This document shows positions 27,186-39,544 of a stretch of DNA of 64,000 bases, one piece after another; positions within the stretch are counted from its first letter, which is position 1, and the number at the start of each line of letters is the position of its first letter. A model generated the notes under the pieces. That model made no database searches. It saw nothing but the letters and a program-made list of their open reading frames with translations, and was not told the origin of the DNA. The position numbers and the translations under genes were made by a program. Source of the DNA: Muscardinus avellanarius. Taxonomy: Eukaryota > Chordata > Mammalia > Rodentia > Gliridae. The stretch spans positions 24,472,388-24,536,387 of the forward strand of contig OY726578.1 in the NCBI GenBank assembly GCA_963383645.1, given 5' to 3'.

Positions 27186-27850
27186 GAGTGAATTCCTGAT
27201 CAGGTTTTCTGGGCGAGGATTCTTGGTCTGGCCATTGTCCTCACCCCAGGTTCTTATCTCCCTTTTGTCTGCACAGTGGACAGGGCAGTAGCATGGGTGT
27301 GGCTGTGGCCAACTAGCCAGCCCGACCTCTCTCCTCATCTGCGAGGAGGGAAGCGACACACCGCTCTGTTGGGGGGAGTCCATGAGAGGGCTGAGGGCCG
27401 GCGCAGAGCACCTGGCTGGTGCTCCTTGGAGTCAGTGGGCCTGACAAACCTACATCCTCTCTCGCCTCTCTGGGAGCACCCTTCTGGAATATAAAGCAAA
27501 AGTGATTCTTTAGATTGGGGGCAAAGAAGTCCTGTGTTAGGTCCTAGTTGTGTGATCGCAGGCAGCTTGCACACCCATTCTTTGATTCTGGGCAGAGAGC
27601 TTCTCCTGTGCCAGGCTTGGGCACATTCCTGCCTTCCTCAGGATCGGTGCGCTATTGTCTTTGGGGACATACCTACCAGGAAATAAAATACTGTGTACCA
27701 CAGTGCCTTTAACAGAACCCAGAACGGCTATGAGACCACTGGACAGAGCATCCGACTCCACCTGGGCCTTCCCGATTCTGACTGATTCAGCAAACTCCTC
27801 ATAGCAGGTGATGCTGGAGGTGTTGTGGACACATCGGAAAACAAAAGCAC
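27186..27850. other. Unique intronic segment
   Basis: I see no repeat. Overlapping open frames (for example - strand 27114-27383 and 27537-27938) end inside or next to SINE sequence and are not gene-like. Confidence 0.55.
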
Positions 27851-27851
27851 A

Positions 27852-29455
27852 GGCTGGGCGAGGTGGCGCACGCTTGTAATCCCAGTACTTGGGAGGCTGA
27901 GGCAGGAGGATTGAAGGTTCAAGGCCAGCCTCAGCCACTTAGTGAGATCCTATTTCCAAATAAGAAATAATATCCGGTTGGGGGTGTAACTTGGAGGTAG
28001 AATGCCTCTGGGTTCGCTCCTCAGTACCATGAAAACAAAACCATCAAAAGCCTAGCCTTAGAGGCGCTCGATCTGCGGGATGGTTGTCCATTTTTTGTTG
28101 TACTGGGGATGGGACCCAGGGGCATTCAACCTCCGAGCTATACCCCCTGCCCTATTTTTTTTTTTATTTTGAAACAGGATCTCACTACGTTTGGAGAGCC
28201 TCACTAAGTAGCTGAGGCTGGCCGCAAACCTGTGATCCCCCAGCCTCAGCCTCCCAAATGTTGGGATTACAAACGTGCGCCATCACACCAGGCCCCAGTC
28301 CTATTTTTAATTTTTTATTTTGAAACAGGGTCTGACTAAGTTGTGGAGAGCTTCACTAAGTAGCTGAGGCTGGCTGCAAACCTGCGATCCTCCTATCTCA
28401 GCCTCCCAAGTGCTGGGATTACAAACGTGCTTCATTTAATTTTAAATAAAAACAAAACCCCCAGGGTTTTGTTTGTTCACTTGTTTGCACTTGGACAACT
28501 AGAACCTTAAGGGAAGCCGGGCGTGGGGGCACACGCTTGTAATCCCAGCACATTCGCTTGTAATCCCAGCATTTGGGAGGCTGAGACAGAAGGATTGGGA
28601 TTCAAGGACAGCCTCCTCAGCTACTTAGTGAGGCCCTCCAAAACTCAGTGGGACCCTGTTTCAAAATAAAAGCCAGGTGTGGTGGCACACACTTGTAATC
28701 CTAGCATTTGGGAGGCTGAAACAGGAGGATCCAGGTTCACAGACAGCCTCAGCTACTTAGTGACGCGCTCTGCAACTCAGCGAAACTCTGTTTCAAGATA
28801 AAGAATAAAAAATAGGAATAGGGTTATAGCTCTTAGGTAGAATGCCCCTGGGTTCAATACCCAGGACCTCAAAAAATAAAGAATAAAAAATAGGGTCAGC
28901 TGGGCGTGGTAGTGCACGCTTGTAATTCCAGCATTTGGAAGGCTGAGACTGGAGGATCATGGTTCGCAGACAGCCTCTGCTACTCAGTGAGACCTGGTTT
29001 CAAAATAAAGGATTAAAAAAAAATAGGGCTGGGGGTGTAGCTTGGAGGTCAAATGCCCCTGGGTTCCATCCCCAGACCTGCAAAAAAAAAAAAAAAAAAA
29101 AAGGGTTGAGGCCAGGGGTGGCGGCACACACTTGTAATCCCCATGCTTGGGAGGCGGAGACAGGAGGATCGCACAGGTTCAAAGCCAGCCTCAGGTACTT
29201 AGTGAGGCTCTCAGCAACTTAGTGAGACCCTGTTTCCAAATAAAATATAAAAAATAGATCTGGGAGTATAGCCCAGAGGTAGAAGGCCTATGGGTTCCAC
29301 CCCCAGTACCACCAAAATAAATAAATAAAAATAAAAAAGTAAAAATAAAGAATACCCAGCATTAGAGAGGCTGAGACAGGAGGATCATGGTTTGCAGACA
29401 GCCTCAGCTACTTAGGCTCTTTACAAGTATGCGTCACCACGCCTGGCTCTGGCAG

Positions 29456-29501
<46 letters not shown>

Positions 29502-30840
29502 GGGGATGGAACCCAGAGACTTTCTACCTTCGGGCTACACTCCCAGACCTATTTTCTCTTTTTTTTTTTTTGAAATGGGGTCTCACTAAGTTGCTGAGGG
29601 CCTCACTAAGTAGCTGAGGCTGGCTTTGAACCTGTGTGATCCTCCTGTCTCAGCCTCCCAAGTACTGGGATTACAAGTGGAATTACCACCACGCCCAGCT
29701 GGTAGTACATTCTAATCAAGAAAATCTAGTTTCTTCTCAGCCATTCTGGGTCCTCCACACAAGTCCATGCCTTGTTACTCTGGTGTGCATGGTGGTTTTG
29801 TGTGGGGGTAATTTTTTCTTTGGTGGTATTAGGGATTGAACAATGGGACATTCTACCCCTGACTACACCCCTGGCCTTGTTTTATCTTGTAGCAGCTTCT
29901 CAGCTGGGCATGGTAGTGCATGCCTGTCATCCCAGTACCTGGGAGATTTGAGGACAGCCTCAGCAAAATAGACTTCTAGAAAAACAGAAAAAATAGTTTT
30001 GAATGTGTGTGTGGCACTGGGGATTGAACCCAGAGACATTTTGCCTTCAGGATACACCCCCAGCTGAACCTTATTTCTTATTTGGAAACAGGATCTTGCT
30101 AGATTGATGAGGTTGTCCTCAAACTGGCAATCCTCCTGTCTCAGCCTCCCACGCATATAGGCGTGCTTGTACCACCACGTCTGGCTCTACTGCCAGGGTC
30201 ATTTAATCACTAGCATTGACAGGTGTGCTGGAGAGATGGCAGATGAGCCAGCCTCCTAGGGGGCCAGGCAAATTTAATTTGGGTTCACAGGTCTTTAAAA
30301 TGCTTGTGACCCCTTATGAGGCCTCAGCAATGTGAAGTGCTTGACTTTGGCGCTTGCAAGCGCCCTAGGTTCCATCTCCAGTTCAAGAAAAGACCACGAA
30401 ACAAGCTAAGAGGAAGCCTTATGCACCCCTTTTTTGGTGTAGTACTTGGGATTGGACCCAGGGATATTCTACCTCCAAGTAGTACTCAGCCCTATTTTTT
30501 ATTTTTCTATTGAAACAGGGAGCCGGGCATGATGGCACATACTTGTAATCCCAGCATTCGGGAGGGGAAGACCAGAGGATCGCTGTTCGCAGACAGCCTC
30601 AGCTACTCAGTGAGGCCCTCTGCAACTCAGTGAGACCCTGTAGGGCTGGGGGGTGTAGCTCAGAGGTAGAATGCCCCTGGATTCCAACCCTAGTACCACA
30701 AAAACATAAAAAATAAATTTTAAAAATGAAACAGGGTCTTGCTAGGTGGATGAGTCTCACTACTTGCTGAGGCTGTTCTCGAATCTGTGATTTCCTGTCT
30801 CAGTCCCAAATACTGGGACTACAGGCATTTGCACCCCTCT
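27852..30840. repeat. Dense SINE cluster, MAPK1 intron 1
   Basis: Pieces: + SINE 27852-28035; - SINE 28095-28295; - left half 28296-28440; + left half 28515-28665 with a short internal duplication of 'cgcttgtaatcccagca'; + SINEs 28670-28875, 28896-29085 and 29108-29315; + left fragment 29355-29440; (TG)n 29459-29498; - SINE 29499-29700; - right half 29820-29880; + left fragment 29900-29985; - SINE 30015-30185; - right half 30440-30510; + SINE 30521-30710; - left half 30725-30840. The segments 28036-28094, 29701-29819 and 30186-30439 are unique or unrecognised. Confidence 0.7.
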
Positions 30841-30884
30841 GGTTCAGAAAAACAAAGGACCTGACAGTAGGCAAAGGAGCCTAT

Positions 30885-31160
30885 CTCTAGCCTTCTGCCT
30901 TTTATTTTAAAAATGCTTTACCGATATACCATAAAATTCTGTTAGAATCATTGTTTCTAGTAAATGTGCAGAGTTGCGCAACCATAGCCACAGCCCAGTT
31001 TTAGAACATTACCATCTCCAGAAAGACCTCCGTTGCTATTAGCGATCAGTCCCTACTCACCCACAGCAGGCCCGCCTTTCTATTTTGCGTGTTAGAATTT
31101 TCATGAAAACGAACAAGCAAGATGTTGTTTTTTTGTGTCTGGTGTTTTCCTCTCTTAAAC
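30885..31160 (+). mobile_element. Old L1 3'-end fragment
   Basis: The phrases 'taccataaaattctgtt', 'gcagagttgcgcaaccatagcc' and 'ttttagaacatt' followed by 'agacctccgttgctattagc' resemble the 3' end of ancient mammalian L1 (L1M) copies. The fragment is + oriented, diverged and non-coding. Confidence 0.6.
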
Positions 31161-31164
31161 GTTT

Positions 31165-33130
31165 GTCGCTCTGAGTGGTGGCGCATACTTTTGTTAATTA
31201 ATCTCGCTACTTGGGAGGCTGAAACAGGAGGATCGCAGGCTCACAGCCAGCCTCAGATACATAGTGAGGCCACCTGCAACTGAGACCCTGTTTCAAAATA
31301 ATAAAAAAACCAGGCCAGGTGTGGTGGCACATGCATGCTTGTAATTCCAGTACTTGAAAGTCTGGGACAGGAGGATCACAGGTTCAAGGATCTGCAATTT
31401 AGTGAGACCCTCTTTCAAAATAAAAAACAAAATCTGGAGATGTAACTCAGGTAGTATGTGGGTGGGCTTTGAATTTGCAATCCTCCTGTCTCTGCTCCCA
31501 AGTACTGGGATTACAAATTTGTGCCACCACACCCAGCTTCCAGTTCTTTTATGAACAATACTGCTATGAACGTGTGTGCGCGCACTCCTGTGTGTACTGA
31601 AGGGTGAACCTGGAGTCATTCTACCTCCAAGCTACACCCCCCAGCCCGATTTTCACTTTTATTTACAAACAGAGTCTTGGTAAATTGCTGAGGCTGGTCT
31701 CCAAGCCGCGACCCTCCTGTTTCAACCTTCCAGGTACTGGTATTACAAATGCGTGCCGTCACATCTGGCTTTGCATGTGTGTGGGGCGGGAGTGCTGGGG
31801 ATGGAACCCAGGGCATTCTAACTCCAAGCTACATCACCAGCCCTATTTTATTCCCTTATTTTGGAACAGGGTCTTATTAAATTGCTGAAGCTGTTCTCAA
31901 ACCTATAATCTTCCTGTCTCAGCTTCCCAACTACTGGGATTACACACGTGGGTCACCATGCCTGGTTGAGCATTCATTTTTTTTTCTTTTGGTGGTGGTA
32001 CTGGGGTTCCTGGAAGCCCTTCTACCTCCGGGCTACACTCCCAGACCTATTTTTGCATTTTTATTTGGAAACAGGGTCTCCTAAGCCAGCGCGCGCGGCT
32101 GGCTTTGAACCTGCGCGATCCTCCTGTCTCTGCCTCCCAAGCGTGGGGATTACAAGTGTGCGCCACCGCACCCGGCTTGAGCATTCATTTTTAAGTGTGG
32201 ATTTGTTTTCATTTCTCTTGGGTAGTTATCTAGGAGGGTAGTTGTTGGGTTATAGGGTGATAATGTGTGTATAGCTATTTTTGTGGTACTGGTACTGGTG
32301 ATTGAACCCAGGAGTGTCCTACCTCTGAGTTATACACCTAGCTTTTTTTTTTTTTTTTTTTTGTAGTACTGGGGATTGAACCCAGGGGCATCCTACCTCC
32401 AAGCTACTACCCCAGCCCTATTTTTAGTGTGTTTATTTTTTGAAACAGGGTCTCACTGAGTTGCAAAGGACCTCGCTAAAGTAGCTGAGGCTGTCTGCGA
32501 ACCGTGATCCTCCTGTCTCAGCCTCCTGAATGTGCTGGGATTACACGTGTGCGCCACCACGCCCGGCGCCTGGTTTTTTAGCATTTTATATGACGGGGCG
32601 TTTTGGTAGGCGCCCTTTCTTTCATTCCCGGTTCACTGAGCATTTTGTATCATGAAAAGGTTTTTGTCAGATGCTGTCACCGAGTCTGGTGAGATGATCT
32701 GGGCTTCAGCTTTTGTTTCGTTTAGTTTTCTTGGTGGTGCTGTGGGAGGAACCCAGGGCAGTGGTGCAGCCTCTGAGCTGCAGCCCAGCTTCTTATTTTT
32801 ACTTTGAAGCAGGGACTCACTCAGCTGCTGCTGACATGGAGCATGCAACCCTCCTGTGTCAGCCTGCAAGGACTGCATTACAGGCATGCTCCTATTTAAA
32901 GTAATCTCTTTCTGCAGTTGTGTTAGCCAGTTTTATAGGGAAAGATTTTCTTTTGAAACTTCATGTCCTTTAGCTGGGCATGGTGGGAATAAGTGGGAGG
33001 CTGAGGCAGGAAGATCACGATTTCCATCAACTTAGGGTATCAGCACCTTAGACCCTGTTTCCAAACAAAAAATAATACGGGCTGGGACTGTAGCTCAGAG
33101 GTAGAATATCCTAGTTCCATCCTCAGCAAC
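31165..33130. repeat. SINE cluster, MAPK1 intron 1
   Basis: Pieces: + left half 31165-31310; + SINE 31312-31460 (shortened); - left part 31455-31540; - SINEs 31590-31770, 31780-31965 and 31990-32177 (the last is the palindrome variant, TTCCTGGAA at 32007-32015); - right half 32280-32340; - SINE 32362-32570; - SINE 32720-32890 (diverged); + SINE 32970-33130 ending in a CA/CG-rich run (acgcacgcacgc). Confidence 0.7.
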
Positions 33131-33160
33131 ACGCACGCACGCACGCACGCACGCGCACTC

Positions 33161-33699
33161 TCGCTCTCTCACTCGCTCTCCTCAGGGAGGCCTGTACCCC
33201 TCCTCCTGGGCCTGTGCTGGGCTGGCTGCCCCTGCGCATGCTCCCAACTGGCACCGTGCACACTTCCAAAGGTGAACGGTGTTTCTCAGCTTTGCTCCTT
33301 CTAGATTGGTGACTTTTTTTGTGAAAACCCTCCTTCTGCTGCCTCCCAAGCAAACATGTGATTTTGCTGGGGCACCTCTGGTTTTCAGCTCTTAGACCCT
33401 TTGTTCTAGGTCTTGGCCCTCTGTTCCCGGGCGCCATCATCCCGATTCCCAGGGGCAGTCTACCCGCAGAGCAGCACCACCCCTCACCTCCCTGCTGTGC
33501 TGGGCCTGTGGCAGCAAGGCTTGCTGGGGTCTTAAACCTGCCTAGTGCTTATTATACCCTGGGGTTTATTTTTCCCTCTCACAGATCTATAAATTTGGCT
33601 CATGTCAGCAACATTATATTTTGTTTAAAACATCATTTATGTAACTTCCTGATTTGTTGAGTATTTAGATTGTTACCTCCTGTGTGCGTGTGCGTGTGC

Positions 33700-33700
<1 letters not shown>
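33161..33700. other. Mostly unique intronic segment
   Basis: This segment follows the CA/CG run. The last part (about 33550-33690) is AT-rich and may be an old L1 piece that continues after the GA repeat, but I cannot place it firmly. No gene is seen. Confidence 0.45.
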
Positions 33701-33701
<1 letters not shown>

Positions 33702-33758
<57 letters not shown>

Positions 33759-33775
33759 CGCGCGCGTACACACAT
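33702..33775 (+). repeat. (GA)n-(CG)n microsatellite
   Basis: About 26 GA units (33702-33754) pass into alternating CG (33755-33766) and then CA. A homopurine run adjoining an alternating CG block is a composite microsatellite. An antisense SINE follows at about 33775-33945. Confidence 0.9.
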
Positions 33776-33945
33776 GTACTGGGATGGAATCCAGGGGCAT
33801 TCTACCTCTGACCTATACTCTAGCCCTATTTTATTCTTTCTTCTTTTTGAAACAAGGTCTCACTAAGTTGAGGAGGCTGGCGGGACCTGAATCCTCCTGC
33901 CTAGGCCTCCCAAGCACTGGGACAACAGGCGTGCACCACCGCAGA

Positions 33946-34280
33946 TGGTTTCTATTTCTTGCTGTTTTTAAATATGCAGGTATAGACATTTTTAGTATAA
34001 TAGTCCCCACACCTATTTGAATAACTTTTCCTAAAAATGAGATGATGGGTCAAATTTAAAAAAATAAAGCTTTTGTAATATGTGGCCAGATTGCTGTCCA
34101 GAAATAGCATTTTGATTTATGCTGCCGTCGGTCTTTAGAAGAATCCCTTTGCCCCTCTTGTCCCCACTTGCTATAACAGCATGGCGTTATTCTTTTACTT
34201 GTAATTGAGTAAAAGTGAGACAGTAGCATATAGTTGTAGGTACAGCTTTATAGTTGCCTTATTTTGGGGTTTATTTGTAA
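33946..34280 (+). mobile_element. Probable old L1 3'-end fragment
   Basis: The phrases 'gatgatgggtcaaatt', 'ggccagattgctgtccagaaatag' and 'tttatgctgccg' resemble the stretch of old L1 3' ends that reads 'ggtcaaa...ccaaattgctctcc...accaatttacactcc'. It is + oriented and diverged. An unrelated AT-rich intron sequence is the alternative. Confidence 0.45.
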
Positions 34281-34284
34281 AACT

Positions 34285-34289
<5 letters not shown>

Positions 34290-34334
<45 letters not shown>

Positions 34335-34652
34335 GGAGATGGAACCCAGGGCATTCTACCTCTGAGCTATACCCCCAGCCCTATTTTTTATTCTTTATTT
34401 GGAAACAGGATCTTGCTAAGTTGCTGAGAGCCTCACTAAGTAGCTGAGGCTGGCCTCGAACCTATGACCCGCCTGTCTCAGCCTCCCAAGAGCTGGGATT
34501 ACAAGTGTGTGCCACCACACCTGGCTCTGGGTACTAATCTTTATTTCTTGAAAACCATTAAAATATTTATATAATCAGATTCATCAACTAATTCTTTACT
34601 CTGTTTTCATTGTTTCTAAGACTGCTAACCTTTAATTCAGCCTTTTAACCTT

Positions 34653-34684
<32 letters not shown>

Positions 34685-35966
34685 GGTGCTGGTGATTAAA
34701 CCCACAGGACCATTCTTCCTCCATGCTACACCCCCAGCCCTATTTTGGTTTTATTTTTGAAATGGTTTCCAAAATAGGTTGATGAGAATCTCACTCCTTG
34801 CTGAGGCTGTCCTCAGAACCTGCAATCCTCCTGTCTCCGCCTCTCAAGCACTGGTATCACAGGCGTGCGCCACCGCGCCCGCACACGTTCTGTATTTAGA
34901 GGCCTTGCTTCATTTTACTCCATAGTAATTGCTCTTCACATTGTCCTAATCTCACATTTTATGTTTTATGTCTCTGGGATCTTTTGTGTGTGTGGGGGGT
35001 ATGCTGGGGATGAAACTCTTCTACCTCCGGGCTGCACTCCCAGACCTATTTTATATTTTATTTGGAAACAGGTTCTCTTAAACCAGCTGAGGCTGGCTTC
35101 GAACCTGCGCAATCCTCTGTCTCAGCCTCCCAAGCACGGCGATTACAAGTGTGCGCCCATGCCTGGCTTGTCTCTTTTCTCTGGGATCTGTTTGCTTCTT
35201 TTATCTAGTTTTAACTGTAGCTGGTATTTGTTTTTTGCAAGTAAAAAAGTCAGGGTGCCCCTGGCCCACCACAGCACCCAGGACACTCTAGACAGATGGC
35301 CTTCTACCAGCGTGGTGGTTTGGTACCTGGACAGGCCTCTGCCCAGCTCCAGGTGCTCTGGGAAACTGAGACAGCTGAGGCTGTCTACGAACCGCGATCC
35401 TCCAGTCTCAGCCTCCCAAATGCTGGGAACCAGCCGTTTTGTATTTCTTATTTTGAAACAGGGTCTAAGTAGCTGAGACTGCAATCTTCCTGTCTCTGCC
35501 TCCCAAGTACTGGGATGACAGACCTGTGTCACTCTGCCTGGCTTGGGCAATGTTTTAATAGGTCCAAGGGGTTTATATTTTTATTTTTTTTGTGGTACTG
35601 GGGTTCCTGGAAGCCCTTCTACCTCCGGGCTACACTCCCAGACCTATTTTATATTTTTGAAACAGGGTCTCTTATGCCAGCGCGGCTGGCTTCGAACCTG
35701 CGCGATCCTCCTGTCTCTGCCTCCCAAGTGCAGGGATTATAAGCGTGCGCCACGACACCCGGCTACCTGAATATATTTTAAAACTGTACCTAGTTGGGCA
35801 CAGTGGCACACACCTGTCATCCCAGTACTTAGGAGGATCACAGGCTCAGAGCCTGCCTCAGCAACTTAGTGACACTCTCAGCAACTTTGTAAGACCTTGT
35901 TTCCAAATAATAAAATTGGGCTGGGGTATAGCTTAGAGGTAGGAGGCCCCTGAGTTTAGTCCCCAT

Positions 35967-35997
<31 letters not shown>
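34290..35997. repeat. SINE cluster with TG and CA runs
   Basis: Pieces: (TG)n 34290-34330; - SINE 34331-34527; - SINE 34680-34882 behind a T run of about 30; - SINE 34995-35168; - left halves 35380-35430 and 35440-35545; - palindrome-variant SINE 35590-35765; + SINE 35790-35968 ending in (CA)n 35969-35997. The segments 34528-34655, 34883-34990 and 35169-35375 are unique. Confidence 0.7.
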
Positions 35998-35999
<2 letters not shown>

Positions 36000-36002
<3 letters not shown>

Positions 36003-37280
36003 CTCTCTCTCTCTCTTTCTCTCTCCTGTCATGATGAGTTACAAAAGAAACTAAGCACAGAAACTTTTTAATGGAAAAAAGTGAAACTGGTTTCTTAGAG
36101 CTACCTGTAGATGATCTTACTGCCATTTTAAAGTCATAATTATGTATTACATTTTCTACTTTGCCTAGTTTAGCATCTGTTACATAACACCTGGCCACCT
36201 GCTTAGTTGTGCAGGCAGCTCCTTTCAGTTTAGGTAATAATACTACTTGCAGTCTGAACAGGTCCCCCTCTTACAGAGTTATTTTCCATATGTCTGAAGC
36301 AGGTGCTGAGCGTTCTGACAGTAAAGCAGTTCACAGAGACATGCATTTCTTTGTTTCTGTGACATGGCCGCTGTCTGCCCCCTTGACTGGAATCGTGGGG
36401 GAACATCTTACCAGAGCCGGGAAGGGCACCCTTGTGAAGAGACCATCCTCCTTCCCAGACTGCCGCCTTGTCTCCCTGCCCTCTCTCCAGCCTCTTCTGG
36501 CTGAGCGTGGACCTTCCATTGCACTGCTTCTCCCGGCCTCCCCGGGGGCCTCGCAGCTGATGTCCCCGTTTCCACCAGATTCTAGGTTCTCTTGATCCCT
36601 GCCGTCCACTGTAGGAGTCCAGTTGTTAGGTTTGTCCAGTCTTGCGCACAGGTGCTGGTAGGTGTTGGAGAAGAATCATTTATTTGCCATGATTGGCACC
36701 AGTAACGACCTCCAGGTCCGATTTCCAGTGTCTTCAACGTTGCTACCTGCCTTGGGTGCTCTTGCTGCCGCCGGCCTGCCCTCCCGCGCCCATGCCCCAC
36801 TTCCAGACGCTTGTTTCAGGGAGGCCAGGCTGGTTCGTCATGAGGACTGGAAATAGCTCGTCTTCCAGGCGGGCAGCCTGCGCTGGGAAGCAGGGCATCT
36901 TGTAACTGACGTGGCTTGAGTGATTGGAGATTGCAGACGTGCGCCGCCACACCTGGCTGGACCTTTGCTCGCGTTCCTCACTGCAGCCCTTCCTGTGTGC
37001 TCATCACATGCGAATGGGCAGCCGAGGTCCCTGAGCCTGGGCTTCTCTTCATTCTCTACATTCATACTGAGCTTTTCTGTGCTGCATATGTTTGGCAAAA
37101 GCCTGATCACACAGTGATGGAATATTCTTTTCATAATTTGTACAATAGAGCATAGGTGTATAACATGGCCAAGTCAGGACTGGAGCGCAGACCTGCTTTG
37201 AGGTCTAATGTTCTTTTCAGGTATTACTTTCTTTTAGGGTATCAGACGAAAAACGCAATAATGTATGTATGGAGGAAGTA
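36000..37280. other. Long SINE-poor intronic segment
   Basis: Apart from a CT-rich start (36000-36027) and a short SINE-like left-end remnant near 36920-36955, about 1.2 kb is unique. Open frames up to 128 codons on + (36209-36595) lack family features. It may hold intronic regulatory sequence, but I see no specific motif to support that. Confidence 0.5.
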
Positions 37281-38345
37281 CTGGGGATTGAACCTACGGA
37301 CATTCTACCTCCAACCTACACTGTCAGCCCTATTTAATTTTTTATTTGAAACAGTCTCCCTGGGTTGCTGAGGTTGTCCTCAAACCTGTAATCCTCCAGA
37401 ATGTCTCAGCCTTCCAAATGCTAAGATTATAGATATGCGTTACCACCCCTTACTCAATTTTTTTTTTGGGGGGGGCGGGTCTGGGGATGGAACCCAGGGG
37501 CATTTGACCTCTGAGCTACACCTCCTGCCCTGTTTTTTGTTCTTTATTTTGAAACAGGGTCTCACTAGGTAGCGGAGGGCCCCACTAAGTAGTGGAAGCT
37601 GTCTGTGAACCGCGATCCTCCGGTCTCAGCTTCCCAAATGCTAGGATTACAAGCGTGCGCCACCACACCCGGCACATCCCTGACTCTAAATAATAATTTT
37701 TATTTATTTATTTATTTATTTGCAAGACTGGGTATGGAAACCAGGGGCATTCTGCCTCCAAGCTGTACCTCAACCTTTCTTCCTTTCTTTCTTTTCTTTC
37801 TTTCTTTCTTGTACTGGGGGTAGAACCAGGGGCTTTCTACCTCCAGGCTACACTCCCAGACATATTTTATATTTTTATTTGGAAACAGGGTCTCTGAAGT
37901 CAGCAAGGCTGGCTTTGAACCTGCACGATCCTCCTGTCTCCGCCTCCCAAGTGCGGGGATTACAAGTGTGTGCCACCACACCCAGCTATTCTTTATATTT
38001 TGAAACAAGATCTCACCAAGTTACAGAGGGCCTCACCAAGTAGCTGAGGTGATCCTCTTGTCTCAGCCTCCCAATTACTAGGATTACAAGTGTGTGCCAC
38101 CACATCCAGTTTCTAAATAATTTTTAAAAGTCTGTACCACTCTTCTTTTTTTTTGGGGGGGGAGGGAGTACCAGGGATTGAATCTAGGGACATTCTACTT
38201 CCAAGCTACATCCCCATCCCTTTTTTCTATTCTTTATTTTGAAATAGAGTCTCACTAAGTTACAGAGGGCCTCACTAAGTAGCCGAGGCTGGCTGCAGAC
38301 CTATGCTCCTCCTGTCTCAGCCTCCCAAGTACTGGGATTACTCTG
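37281..38345 (-). repeat. Antisense SINE cluster
   Basis: Pieces: SINE 37281-37455; SINE 37470-37675; right half 37720-37780; SINE 37810-37987; left half 37988-38110; SINE 38160-38345. All are in - orientation, with T/TTTC-rich runs as the complements of their tails. Confidence 0.72.
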
Positions 38346-39080
38346 ACTTTTAAAATAATATAACATGTTGAGTAAGTGCCAAGCATCTTCTCCTCTTGGT
38401 TTTATAGCCAGCACGACTTTAGGCCAGTTTTTATTGCTCACTCAGTGGCTTCCACCCTCTGAAAAACTTCTACATTAGCTTTCTTAGCTAGTGAATTATG
38501 AAAGGAACAAGTTAAAGTAAGGAATACATTTTCTGTTAAAGCAGTCATTAGTATTATCTACCTACTTATTTTTGGAACATTAATTTGGATCATTCTAGTT
38601 ACTTAGCATCTGAAGACAAGTTAATTTTTATCTGTGAAACGAGGTACTGTAGTTTCGTGTTCAGATAATTAAAGTTCACCAAAACGGGTAGCTTAGAGAA
38701 CAGCTTAATAGCTTCCTCTAAAAATAACCCGTTCACAGTTGATAGGTAGCATTTTAGTTGCTGTAACAACGCGCACAGTTCTGTGGTGCTTGCATGTGAT
38801 GAGCTTTCCATTTTATTGAGACAAGCTTTGCTGTTCACAAACGTGATTGATTCTGTGCTGTCATGACTGTCATGACAGGGGCCTGGGAGGGTGGGAGGAC
38901 GCCTGAGCACACCAGAAATCCTCTGTCCAGGCCGCTGAGGCTGGAGGCTGGCCGTATGTTCTACCGATGCTGCATTAGTCAGACCTGCTTGGAACACTTC
39001 CCTTGCAATTGCCGTCAATATGAGCTTAGAAACCGTGCAAGGAAATCAACCCCATAATTTTGTAACAGCACAATTTTTTA
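38346..39080. other. Unique intronic segment with a 139-codon minus-strand frame
   Basis: No repeat is recognised. An open frame on the - strand (39018 to 38599, 139 codons) has a protein-like composition, including MESSSHASTTELCALLQQLK and a leucine-rich continuation. I recognise no family. There is no upstream promoter feature, so it may be chance. Confidence 0.4.
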
Positions 39081-39535
39081 AAATCACCATTTGAGGTATA
39101 ATTTATATGCAATAAAATGCATCTTTTGTGGCTGGGGATGTAGCTCAACTGTAGAGTGGGTGGTTAGCATGTGTGAGGCTCTGCTTCAATAAAAAAAGAA
39201 GTAAGACGTGTCTCTTCTGTGTATACAGTTAAATCTTAGCAAGTGTGTGTACTTGTGTAGCTGCCACCACAGTGAAGACCCAGAGCACCTGCAGCATCGC
39301 TGAAGGCTGGCTGTGCGTCAGCCCGTACCGCAGGCAGCCACAGTTCAGTCCCTGTCACTGTCAGAATCTTACATAAATGGAATAGAAGGTGTGCATTCTC
39401 TTTGGCTTCTTTTACTTAGCATCATGTTTTTCAAATTTATGCTGTTATTGTATGTGTCAGTAGAGTCTCCCTTTTATTGCTGAGCTCCGTTCCCTTGTGT
39501 GGATGTACCAATTTATTTACCCTTTTTAAAATTTT
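39080..39535 (+). mobile_element. Old L1 3' end interrupted by an ID monomer
   Basis: The segment at 39085-39125 ('tgaggtataatttatatgcaataaaatgca') and the segment at 39225-39530 ('cttacataaatggaatagaa', 'ggcttcttttacttagcatcatgtttt') match the old L1 3' end in + orientation. Between them, 39128-39195 is a full-length ID monomer (ggctggggatgtagctcaactg...gtgtgaggctctgcttcaat, then an A-rich tail), which retains the central tRNA-like region. Confidence 0.65.
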
Positions 39536-39544
39536 TATTTTATT

